Shown here in pieces: positions 13,147 through 23,730 of a DNA stretch of 64,000 nt (the stretch's first letter is position 1; every line of letters starts with the position of its first letter). This stretch comes from Aedes albopictus (Eukaryota > Arthropoda > Insecta > Diptera > Culicidae). The position numbers and the translations under genes are program-made. The notes beneath the pieces were generated by a model. The model was not told where the DNA came from. It was given only the letters and a program-made list of their open reading frames with translations, and did not search any database. The stretch spans positions 154,326,870-154,390,869 of the forward strand of contig NC_085136.1 of NCBI RefSeq assembly GCF_035046485.1, in the 5' to 3' direction.

Positions 13147-13323
13147 GTGGAGCGGACCTGGCGTGAGGGTTAGAACACTTGACTATCACGCCGAGGACCT
13201 GGGATCGAATCCCACTCCCGACAAACTCGCAAAATGTGAGCTCTTCCTTCGGAAGGGAAATAAATCGTGGGTCCCGAGATGAACTAGTCTAGGGCTACAA
13301 ATCTCGTTAAAACAGATAAAAAA

Positions 13324-13398
<75 letters not shown>

Positions 13399-13428
13399 AC
13401 AAATAAATAAATAAATAAGTAAATGCTC
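13147..13428 (+). mobile_element. Feilai-like tRNA-derived SINE (right copy)
   Basis: Exact mirror of the left copy, now on the plus strand: tRNA-like head with B box GGGATCGAATCCC at about 13201, body, and (AAAT)n tail at 13321-13424. It lies at the mirrored position, so it was duplicated with the arm and did not insert independently. Confidence 0.88.
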
Positions 13429-13923
13429 CACCTAGTATTTGATAAAAATCCAAAGTTTCCTCAGGAATCCCCAACATTTCATGGAAAGAACCTCGATATC
13501 TCCTAGAACCCCTTAAACTTTTTCCCAGTTCTCAGCTCTCCTCATACTGCCCATAGCATTTCATAAAAATCCAAAGTTTCCTTATGAATCCTCAATATTC
13601 CTTAAAATGAACCTCGAGTTCTCCTAAAATCCTTAAAACTTTTTCCAAGCTCTCAGCTTTCCCCATACTGCACCTAGCATTTGATAAAACCCCAAAGTTT
13701 CCTTATGAATCCCCAACATTCCTAAAAATGAACCTGGAAATCTCCTAAAATCCTTGAAACTTTTTCCAAGTTCTCAGCTTTCCTCAATTTGCTCCTAGCA
13801 TTTCATAAAAATCCAAAGTTTCCATATGAATCCCCAACATTCCTTAAAATTAACCTCGAAATCTCCTAGAGTCATTAAAACTTTTATCCAAGTTCTCAGC
13901 TCTCCTCATACTGCCTCTAGCAT
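13429..13923. repeat. Satellite block between SINE and TIR element (right arm)
   Basis: About four ~120-bp units in the GTTCTCAGC orientation, mirror of 3440-3934. Confidence 0.9.
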
Positions 13924-15527
13924 CCCAACTAACAATTGCAAGTCATAAACAAGCAAGCTTGCTGAATTGTTGCTTAATAATGGTAATGATAGCTGAACAA
14001 AAATTATGCTCTACACATTACTGTTTAAATGATTTTTCAATTGAGAAAATAGTCAATGTTCGACTTTCCTCATCGGTATCAACAATGATAAATTAAACAC
14101 TTTTCAAAAGTTTAACAAGAAATTTATTCGACAAGCATTGATTCCTTAACAAAAGAGTTTAACAAAACATTTGTCTGCATCTTATTAAGCTGATGTATCG
14201 ATAAGCATATACTCCTGAACAATGTGCTTTTCACTTGTCAAATAAACGCCTTCAGCCCGTCATAGTTTGACTCGGAACTTTGTTCGGATTAAGGGATAAA
14301 TCATGGCTAAAACTGTTTAGACAACCAAGTTATTAAAGAACCAAAATAATAAACGAATCACATAAAATAAAACAGAATTATGTAGTTTAACACTGAGTGC
14401 CAAGAGACGTAATCAACGTAAAAATGAGGCATTTATTTATTATTATTAGTCTGTAACAAGATATCTTATACCTTAATTATTATATATTTTTTATCTTCCG
14501 CAGCAGTTCGATTGTACGAGACGCTTTAATCGATGCATTTGACATTTCAGTGCTGTCGTGTTTACTGAATATTGTTCCCACAGTCACCTAGATAACCAAA
14601 CAGCATTCAGAATTCGACACATTTCAAGTATCCCTAAACATCCTTATGCACTATTTATTGAACATAATATCAAGATTCCATGACAAAAGCATAAATAAAA
14701 AAAATGCTTAACTAATCTTCGACTGAGCATGAGTAGGTTACCTGAACAGATGCTGTGAATGTACCATGTCCAACACCATACCGCACCACATATTGTCATA
14801 CATTCACATTTACATTTTACATTTAATAAAAAAAAATAAAAACATATTCATATCGCAATTAGTTCGTCTGGAAACAATATCATCAATAAGGACCAACACT
14901 TTTTGGCCGCATTCGATACAAGTTTTCTCACCGTGCGATAAAAATACTGACAGCGAAATCAGAATGGAAAACACGTGTTTTGCGCTGAACAGCTGTTGAA
15001 GTATGAGGCGTTGTTCAGTTGATTACCACGTGCTGTGCTAATTCACCACTGCTGAACACAAGTTCAGGAGTGATCATTATTGAGTCATGGGAAGATTATG
15101 TTTTGCTTTGGGTGCTGCATCTCACCATCTCTAGGATGGCGCAGACAGAAAGGCATGCGGCTGGTAATCTACAGGTCTCGAGTTCTAATCCGGATTTAGG
15201 TAATTTTATATGTAATTCTTATTTCATAATAGGTGTTCTCAACATTAGAGCAAATCATTACTCTCGTGAGAGTTCAACATTTTTGCATTTTATTTATTTT
15301 CAGTCATTTTTGCCAAAGCTTAACAACAACTTTCTTGTCATTTGTAAAACGCTTTGAACAACAAAAAATTAAGTTGGTGCACAACATGATGCTTTATAAC
15401 TTCTCCAAATTTGTGTGAACAAAACCCGAACATAGGTTGTACGTGAAAATAATTCAAATGTTATTCAACACTATGCTGAATTAATTCGTCATAATGGTGC
15501 CTGTTAAATGTGTGATTGTTAGTTGGG
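13924..15527. mobile_element. 1.6-kb TIR element (right copy)
   Basis: Reverse-complement copy of 1836-3439 with the same CCCAACTAACAAT termini and AT flanks. It differs from the left copy by at least one base (14174). No transposase is visible. Confidence 0.85.
15118..15198 (+). other. tRNA-like segment inside TIR element (right copy)
   Basis: Mirror of 2165-2245, with A-box-like TGGCGCAGACAGAAAGG near 15138 and B-box-like GAGTTCTAATCC near 15180. Confidence 0.45.
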
Positions 15528-18500
15528 ATTTCATTACAATCCAAAGTTTCCTCAGGAATCCCCAACCTTCCTTAAAATGAACTCTTTAACTTTTTCCAAG
15601 TTCTCAGCTTTCCTCAATTTGCCCCTAGCATTTCATTAAAATCCAAAGTTTCCATATGAATCCCCAACATTCCTTAAAATTAACCTCGAAATCTCCTAAA
15701 ATCCTTAAAACTTTTTCCAAGTTCTCAGCTCTCCTCATTTTGCCCCTAGCATTTCATTTAAACCCAAAGTTTCCTCAAGAATCCCCAACCTTCCTTAAAA
15801 TGAACTTTTAAACTTTTTTCAAGTTCTCAGCTTTCCTCATACTGCCCCTAGCATTTTATTAAAATCCAAAGTTTCCTTATGAATCCCCAACATTCCTTAA
15901 AATGAACTCTTAAACTTTTTCCAAGTTCTCAGCTTTCCTCAATTTGCCCCTAGCATTTCATTAAAATCCAAAGTTTCCTTATGAATCCCCAACATTCCTT
16001 AAAATGAGCCTGGAAATCTCCTAAAATTCTTAAAACTTTTTCCAAGTTCTCAGCTCTCCTCATTTTGCCCCAAGCATTTCATTTAAACCCAAAGTTACCT
16101 CAGGAATCCCCAACTTTCCTTAAAATGAACTCTTAAACTTTTTTCAAGCTCTCAGCTTTCCTCATACTGCCCCTAGCACTTCATCAAAATCCAAAGTTTC
16201 CTTATGAAACCCCAACATTCCTTAAAATTAACCTCGAAATCTCCTAAAATCCTTAAAACTTTTTTCCAAGTTCTCAGCTCTCCTCATTTTGCCCCTAGCA
16301 TTTCATTTAAACCCAAAGTTTCATCAGGAATCCCCAACCTTCCTTAAAATGAATTCTTAAACTTTTTTCAAGTTCTCAGCTTTCCTCAATTTGCCCCTAG
16401 CATTTCTTAAAAATCCAAAGTTTCCATATGAATCCCCAACATTCCTTAAAATTAACCTCGAAATTTCCTAAAATCCTTAAAACTTTTTCCCCGTTCTCAG
16501 CTCTTCTCATTTTGCCCCTAGCATTTCATTTAAACCCAAAGTTACCTCAGGAATCCCCAACTTTCCATAAAATGAACTCTTAAACTTTTTTCAAGTTCTC
16601 AGCTTTCCTCATACTGCCCAAAGCACTTCATTAAAATCCAAAGTTTCCTTATGAATCCCCAACATTCCTTAAAATTAACCTGGAAATCTCCTTAAATCCT
16701 TAAAACTTTTTCCAAGTTCTCGGCTTTCCTCAATTTGCCCCTAGCATTTCATTAAAATCCAAAATTTCCATATGAATCCCCAACATTCCTTAAAATTAAC
16801 CTCGAAATCTTCTAAAATCCTTAAAACTTTTTCCAAGTTCTCAGCTCTCCTCATTTTGCCCCTAGCATTTCATTAAAATCCAAAGTTTCCTTATGAAACC
16901 TCAACATTCCTTAAAATGAACCTGGAAATCTCCTTAAATCCTTAAAACTTTTTCCAAGTTCTCGGCTTTCCTCAATTTGCCCCTAGCATTTCATTAAAAT
17001 CCAAAATTTCCATATGAATCCCCAACATTCCTTAAAATTAACCTCGAAATCTTCTAAAATCCTTAAAACTTTTTCCAAGTTCTCAGCTCTCCTCATTTTG
17101 CCCCTAGCATTTCATTAAAATCCAAAGTTTCCTTATGAATCCCCAACATTCCATGAAAAGAACCTCGATATCTCCTAGAATCCCTAAAACTTTTTCCCAG
17201 TTCTCAGCTCTCCTCATACTGCCCCTAGCATTTCATAAAAATCCAAAGTTTCCTTATGAATCCCCAACATTCCTTAAAATTAACCTCGAAATTTCCTAAA
17301 ATCCTTAAAACTTTTTCCCCGTTCTCAGCTCTCCTCATTTTGCCCCTAGCATTTCATTTAAACCCAAAGTTACCTCAGGAATCCCCAACTTTGCTTAAAA
17401 TGAACTCTTAAACTTTTTTCAAGTTCTCAGCTTTCCTCATACTGCCCATAGCATTTCATTAAAATCCAAAGATTCCTTATGAAACCCCAACATTCCTTAA
17501 AATGAACCTGGAAATCTCCCTTAATCCTTAAAACTTTTTCCAAGTTCTCAGCTTTCCTCAATTTGCCCCTAGTATTTCTTAAAAATCCAAAGTTTCCATA
17601 TGGATCCCCAACATTCCTTAAAATTAACCTCGAAATCTTCTAAAATCCTTAAAACTTTTTCCAAGTTCTCAGCTCTCCTCATTTTGCCCCTAGCATTTCA
17701 TTTAAACCCAAAGTTACCTCAGGAATCCCCAACCTTCCTTAAAATGAACTCTTAAACTTTTTTCAAGTTCTCAGCTTTCCTCAATTTGCCCCTAGCATTT
17801 CATTAAAATCCAAAGTTTCCTTATGAATCCCCAACATTCCTTAAAATGAACCTCGAAATCTTCTAAAATCCTTAAAACTTTTTCCAAGTTCTCAGCTCTC
17901 CTCATTTTGCCCCTAGCATTTCATTTAAACCCAAAGTTTCATCAGGAATCCCCAACCTTCCTTAAAATGAATTCTTAAACTTTTTTCAAGTTCTCAGCTT
18001 TCCTCAATTTGCCCCTAGCATTTCATTAAAATCCAAAGTTTACTTATGAATCCCCAACATTCCTTAAAATTAACCTGGAAATCTCCTAAAATCCTTAAAA
18101 CTTTTTCCAAGTTCTCAGCTTTCCTCAATTTGCCCCTAGTATTTCTTAAAAATCCAAAGTTTCCATATGGATCCCCAACATTCCTTAAAATTAACCTCGA
18201 AATCTTCTAAAATCCTCAAAACTTTTTCCAAGTTCTCAGCTCTCCTCATTTTGCCCCTAGCATTTCATTTAAACCCAAAGTTACCTCAGGAATCCCCAAC
18301 TTTCCTTAAAATGAACTCTTAAACTTTTTTCAAGTTCTCAGCTTTCCTCATACTGCCCATAGCATTTCATTAAAATCCAAAGTTTCCTTATGAATCCCCA
18401 ACATTCCTTAAAATGAACCTGGAAATCTCCTAAAATCCTTAAAACTTTTAAGGATTTGCCCCTAGCATTTCATAAAAATCTAAAGTTTCCTTATGAATCC

Positions 18501-18610
18501 CCAACATTCCATGAAAAGAACCTCGATATCTCCTAGAATCCCCAAAACTTTTCACAATTCTCAGCTCTCCTCATAATGCCCCTAGCATTTGATGAAAATC
18601 AATTTTTTTT
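15528..18610. repeat. Satellite block running out of the right arm
   Basis: Regular ~120-bp and ~98-bp units in the GTTCTCAGC orientation. Groups of units recur in the same order (for example around 16680-17100), showing local segmental duplication within the array. A small rearrangement near 18448 joins two unit fragments out of phase. Confidence 0.92.
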
Positions 18611-19500
18611 TCTGGGAATCTCCTACATCCCTTGAAATGTAGCTCAAACTCTCCTGATATTATTCAATTCTAAAAAACTTCCTAGCTTTTTCCTGACGGC
18701 TTCCAGTAACTTCAAAAGTCCTAAAGTTGTCTTGGATATCTTCATCATCCTTTCGAATGCACCCGAAATCTTCCAAAAATCCCTTAAACTCTCAAAGATC
18801 CCAGCCATTTTCAAACTGACACCATACCAACCCCTCTTTCCCCTTACCCCCTTGAATTCCATTAAACTACTAATAAATCCATTAAACTCTTTTCAACATT
18901 AAAGCTTTTTTAAACTGCCAAAAGAATGTTTTTAAAATCCTAGCAATTTAAAAATGCTTCCTAACATCTGCTAAAAATTCCTAAAATAATTTACCGTCAT
19001 ACCGTAAAATTCCGAATGTACAGACCTTTTTCAAACTGTTCCCGTATCGCATAAAAATCCTAACTTTTTCTTCAAATCCCCAGTACATGTGGAATGCTCC
19101 TCGACATCTTTTAAACATCCATTATACTCTTAAAGGATCCCAGCTTTTTTAAGCTGCCCGAATCGTCTTAAACAAACAAACAAAAAATAGAAATCCCCAC
19201 AGTCACTTGAAATCCTTTAAACTCGTTTCAACATTTCAGCCTTTTTCAAACTGCCTTCAGTATTTCATAAAAACACTGAAGTTTCCTTAGAAACCCCCGG
19301 CATCCGCTGGGATGCACCCCATCTCCCAAAAAATCCTCAAACTATTCCCAGCCTCTCAAACTGCCCCAAGTTACAGTATCTCATAAAAATCCCAACATGA
19401 TCTTAGAAAATCCAAACATCCCCTGGAATGCACCCTGACATCTCCTAAAAATCCATGTAACCCTAACATCCCATCCTCTTTCAAATTGCCCCCAGTATTA
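18611..19500. repeat. Diverged outer edge of the satellite
   Basis: Satellite landmarks persist in degraded form, such as CAGC-TTTTTCAAACTGCC, AAAATCC-AAGTTTCCTTAG and TCCC-GGAATGCACC, still spaced about 115-125 bp. Divergence rises steadily towards 19500, typical of the ageing flank of an array that is homogenised in its centre. Confidence 0.75.
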
Positions 19501-20019
19501 TTTGTTCCCAAGAATAAAATGATAAATTTGAGCACGTCTATGATTCTTGCTTCCTCATCATATCAAACAGACCCTATAATTAACAACAGCCCATTTTTAC
19601 TTTCATGAGCGCAGAGCATCTATCTTCAATTTAGAGAAAAAAAAACATTAAATGGTTTTAATTTCTAACAAGTTTGTGAAAAAAATACTAATAAAACTCG
19701 GCAGCGCACACCACCCCACCCGATCAGCACCGCAGTATGACTGCGAGTGCGAGGAATCCAAAAACGGCAAAGGATTTTAAACACCCCGCGTTGCTCGTTC
19801 ACCATTTGCTCTCCTCTCACCAGTCTCACCACGGCCGTCATTAGTACTGCTGCGGCTAGCACTAACTTGCTACAATTTTGTGCGCTTCCTTTGCCACACA
19901 GTCGCCGCGTCACCGTATTCTTTCTAGCGGGGATTCGATGCGGCTTTCTAAGGCACGCGCATTACTCGCATGCACGATAACCACGGCGTTGAGCAATTTA
20001 CATACTACGCCAACTTTCC
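19501..20019. other. GC-richer non-repetitive stretch, no gene recognised
   Basis: Base composition rises sharply compared with the satellite (stretches such as CCACCCGATCAGCACCGCAG). Overlapping short frames on both strands (60-80 codons) have no recognisable domain. It could be a remnant promoter or 5' exon of a host gene, or a piece of a mobile element; the sequence does not decide. Confidence 0.35.
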
Positions 20020-20107
20020 GCACGAACGACCAACTCGCTCAGATTGGTGCAATGTTTATCATACACGATTACACATAGCACCAATCTGAGTGAGTTGGTT
20101 GGTCGTG
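20020..20107. other. Strong imperfect hairpin (~30-bp stem, 27-nt loop)
   Basis: The arm at 20021-20050 pairs with 20078-20107 at about 27 of 30 positions (CAGATTGGTGC pairs with GCACCAATCTG next to the loop). The intervening 27 nt are unpaired. The size would suit a microRNA precursor or a miniature palindromic element. There is no evidence for transcription. Confidence 0.55.
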
Positions 20108-20780
20108 TGACAACCGTTCGATTGGTGTGCGGGTTGGCCTTCGCTTCTCTTGCCTGCCTTTCGGGAGAGTACGTCTGAGTACCAAAAGGGAAGTGCTGCC
20201 AAAGCACGGTTCAGTGAAATCGGTGCGATGATTTTCGCAATTCGATGACTTTTCTACACAACTTTTAATTAAGTATTGTGGCTAAACTACAAATCATTCA
20301 ATGTTGGTCCCAAAGAGAGATTGTTAGAAAATTTTATAAACAACATTTTGTAGAAGAACACTTTTTAAGTTAAGTTTATTTTCCTATAAATTACATCAAT
20401 AATAGCTAAAAAAGAAGCTGTTTTGTGGGCTTACACCACAAACATTTCAAAATTTATGAATGAAAAAGACTTTTGATCAAGTTTTTGTCCAAGAAGCATA
20501 AATTCCCAAAGGTTCAAGCTTTCGATTCATAAAAAAACTTTTGCGTTTTGATCAAAGATCGCTGAGTTACAGGTCTTTGAAATTTGGCGTTTTTAAAAAC
20601 ATCGAATTATGAATAACTCACTTAGCAGTGATTTCCGACCCCATGTTCCTTGGGCACTTTTTCATGACTCGAGGTCCTCTAGCTACCCCTAAAATATGTA
20701 CAATCAGGAAGCAAACACCCTGTATTTCAAAGCTGGTGCTGCAATAGGTAATCTTGAAAGTATTCATGATTGAACTTCTT
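20108..20780. other. AT-rich region, likely degraded mobile-element sequence
   Basis: No frame of interest. Phrases such as TTACAGGTCTTTGAAATTTGG and GAATAACTCACTTAG followed by CAATCAGGAAGCAAACACCC have the flavour of mosquito interspersed repeats. No terminal repeats or target duplications were found. Confidence 0.3.
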
Positions 20781-21319
20781 AAAGATTTATCGGAGATAAT
20801 TGTAAAATAATTCCTGGATGACTTCTTGGAGAATTTCTTGGCTTCTTTGTCCCTCTAGAATTATCTGAAAGAATTCCAATACCAATCTCTGGAGGAATTC
20901 CTCTAGAAATCCTTCAAATTATTCAAAAAATCTACAAGTAATCCTAAAAACAACCCTGGGTGAATCCCTGAAAAGGATTATGAACAGATTACTGAAATTT
21001 TTGAACTAACCGCTGAATATTTTTTTGAAAAAATCCCGAGAGAAATTTAGGAAGAAATCATTATAGGAATTCCTGCAGGAATCCCTGGAGAAATTTCTGA
21101 AAGTATACCTGGATCAATCCGAAGAGCAATTAGGCGAGGAATTTCAGGAAAAAATATTTGAAGAATCCGTATCAAAAATCCCTGTAGAAATTACTAGAAA
21201 AAAAATTAGATGAATCCTTGGAGGAATTTCTGGACGCATTCCTGGAGGAATTCTTCGAGAAATCACAGGAGGGATTTCTAGATGTATTTCTGGAGGAAGT
21301 CCTGGACTAATGCCTGGAG

Positions 21320-21590
21320 CATTGGGGGATTTTTTTTATTATCGTACAAATTGGTACGAAGGTTCTGAAGGTTGATCAAATTTTTTCATAGTTAGGGATC
21401 ATATATATATATGAACAAAAATAAAATTGAAAAAAAAATCAGGGTCGCCTAATTTTTCGGAAAACTCCAGTGGCAAACAAACATTTTCCACAGACACCAC
21501 CTTCTTTGAAAAAACATAACTCAAGAACGAAGCATCGTGGAAACATTTTTTTTTGTGAAATTATAAGCAAACTTTCTCAGCAATTCCTAG
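21320..21590. other. Non-repeat insertion inside the minisatellite
   Basis: The 12-bp periodicity stops at GCATTGGGGGATTTTTTTTA and resumes near CAGCAATTCCTAGATG. The interval is AT-rich with an (AT)n run near 21400 and the phrase CATAACTCAAGAACGAAGC. No terminal repeats recognised. Confidence 0.5.
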
Positions 21591-23551
21591 ATGTATTACT
21601 GGAGGAAATCCTGGAGAATTTTCTGGACAAATTCCTGGCGGAATCTCTGGAGAAGCTAATGAAGAAATTTCTGAAGGAGGCATCCCTGGAGAAGTTCCTG
21701 GAGTAATGCCTGAAGCATTAAAGAAATTTCTGATGAAATCCCAAGATACATTTCTAGAAGAATAAACAGAGGAATTTCTGGAGGAATTACTGGAGGAATC
21801 TCACGGAAGAATCCTTAGAGGAATCCCTGAAGGAATTTCTAGTATATTCCTGGAGGAATTTCTGGTGGAATTTCTGGAGGAATCCGTGAAATAACTCCTG
21901 GACAGATTTCTAGAGGAATCCCTGGAGTTCAAATTCATGGATTAATTCCTGGAGGAAACCTGCAAGAATTTCCGGAGGAATCCCTTGGAAAATTTCTATA
22001 GATTTTCCTGAAGAATCTCCTGAAAGAATATCTGCAGCAATCTCTGGAGGATTTGCTATAGAAATTCCTGGAGGAATGCTGTTGGAATTTTCGAAGAAAT
22101 TCATGGAAGGATTCCTGGATCAATTTCTGAAGAAATTCCTGTAGGAATTCCTGAAGAAATACCTGGGGTAAATCTTGGTGGAAATCCTGGAGGAGTCCCT
22201 GGAGAAATGCTTGGATGAAATCCTGGAGGAATACCTGGGATAATTCCTGGATAAATTCCTAGAGAAATTTCTGGGGGAATTTGGAGGATTCCTGAAGAAA
22301 TCCTTGAAAAAAATCCTAGAGGAATCTCAAAAGGAATTCATGCAGGAACCCTTGGAGGAATTCTTGGAATAATTCCTGTAAAAACTCCGGGAGGAATGTC
22401 TGGGGGAATTTTTTAAGGAGCCCCTAGGAAATTCCTGGAGAAATTTCGGTAGTAATTTCTGAAGGAATTCCTATATGAATTCCTGAAAGACTTTCTGAAG
22501 GAATTCCTGGGGTATTTCTGAAGAAACCTCTTAAGGAATTCATTGAAACATTCTTAGAGAAATTATTGGTAAGAACCCTGGAGGAATCCATGGAAGAACC
22601 TCAGGAGGAATTCCTGGAGCAACTTCCGAACAAGTTCCAGGCGAAATCCCAGCAGAAATTTCTTAGGAAATCTTGAGGAAATTCCATGGAAGAATTCCAG
22701 GAGGAATCCCTTAATCAACTATTTGAGGAATCCTTCAGTGAATTCCTGGAAGAATTTTTGGAGGAATTCTGGAAGGAATCCATGGAGAGATTTCTGAAGA
22801 AATTCCTAAAAAAAAGTCCTAGAGGAGTTCCGAGAGGAATTTCTGGTGGAGTTGCAGGAGAAATTTCCAGAGGAATTTCGGGAAAAAAATCCTGGAAGAA
22901 TGTGTAGAGGAAACTGTGGAAAAGAAATTCCTGGACTGATTCTTGGAGGAAACCCTGGAAGGATTGCTGGAGGAATTCCTGGATCCATTCTTGAATAAAT
23001 TCCCGGAGGTATTCCTGAAGAAATACCTGGGATAATTCCTGGTGAAATTCGTGGTAGAACTCCTGGAGGAGTCCCTGGAGAAATGCCTGGAGGAATACCA
23101 GAAATAGTTCTTGAATTAATTCCGGAATGAATTTCTGGGGAATTTTTTAAAAGAATCCCTTGAAAATTTCTTGGAGGATTCCTGAAAAAATATTTGAGGG
23201 AATTCCTAGAGAAATTCAGATCTAAGAATTATGGAAATATATCTTGGATTAACTCTGGGAGGAATACCTGGGCGGAATTTCTTAATGAATCCCTGGAGGA
23301 TTTCCTAGATAAACTCTTGGAGAAATTGCGGTAGTAAATTCTGAAGGAATCCTGGAGGAATGCCTGGATGTATCCCTATAGAAATCTCTGGAGGTACTTC
23401 TGGAGGAATGCCTGGAGACACCCCTGGATAAATTCCTGGAGACATGCCTGTATCAATTTTTGGAGGAATCTCTCGAAAAATTCCTTAAGAAATCCCTGGA
23501 GGAAACCCTGGAGAATTACCTTGAAGAATCCCTGGAGAAATTCCTGGACTA

Positions 23552-23717
23552 ATACCTGGAGCAATCTCTGGATAAATTCCTAGATGAATTTCTGGTGGAG
23601 GTTTCAGAAGAATTCTGGGAGGGACCTCTAGAGGAACCCCCGTAGCAATCCCTAGATGAATTCCTAGAGAAATCCTGGGATGAGTTCGTGGAGTAACTCT
23701 GAGGAGTAATTTCTGAA
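23552..23717. repeat. 166-bp direct repeat, left flank of LOA-like element
   Basis: This stretch of minisatellite is identical base for base to 26739-26904, and the two copies abut the two ends of the retrotransposon. The natural reading is an unusually long target-site duplication. Confidence 0.85.
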
Positions 23718-23730
23718 CCCTCTACGGTCT

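Larger units (their letters stand above)
10162..17362. repeat. Right arm of giant inverted repeat
   Basis: Mirror copy of 1-7201. It carries in reverse order the satellite, the SINE with its tetranucleotide tail (13147-13428) and the TIR element (13924-15527). The satellite continues beyond 17362 without a visible boundary, so the true end of the duplication cannot be set: the partner bases lie left of position 1. Confidence 0.95.
20781..23717. repeat. GGAATTCCTGGA-type minisatellite (left part)
   Basis: A degenerate repeat of roughly 12 bp with consensus GGAATTCCTGGA and variants GGAATTTCTGGA, GAAATCCCTGGA. The core GGAATTCC is palindromic. The repeat is read through by many short frames rich in Glu, Leu, Phe, Lys on one strand and Ser, Asn, Pro on the other; these are artefacts of a 12-bp period that preserves frame. 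Interrupted by foreign sequence at about 21320-21590. Confidence 0.9.

Noticed and set aside
1..18600. CRISPR-like regular repeats
   Set aside because: Units are contiguous ~120-bp satellite without unique spacers, in a eukaryotic setting.
22686..22907. Glu/Leu/Phe-rich frames in the minisatellite
   Set aside because: Products of a 12-bp repeat that preserves frame on both strands.
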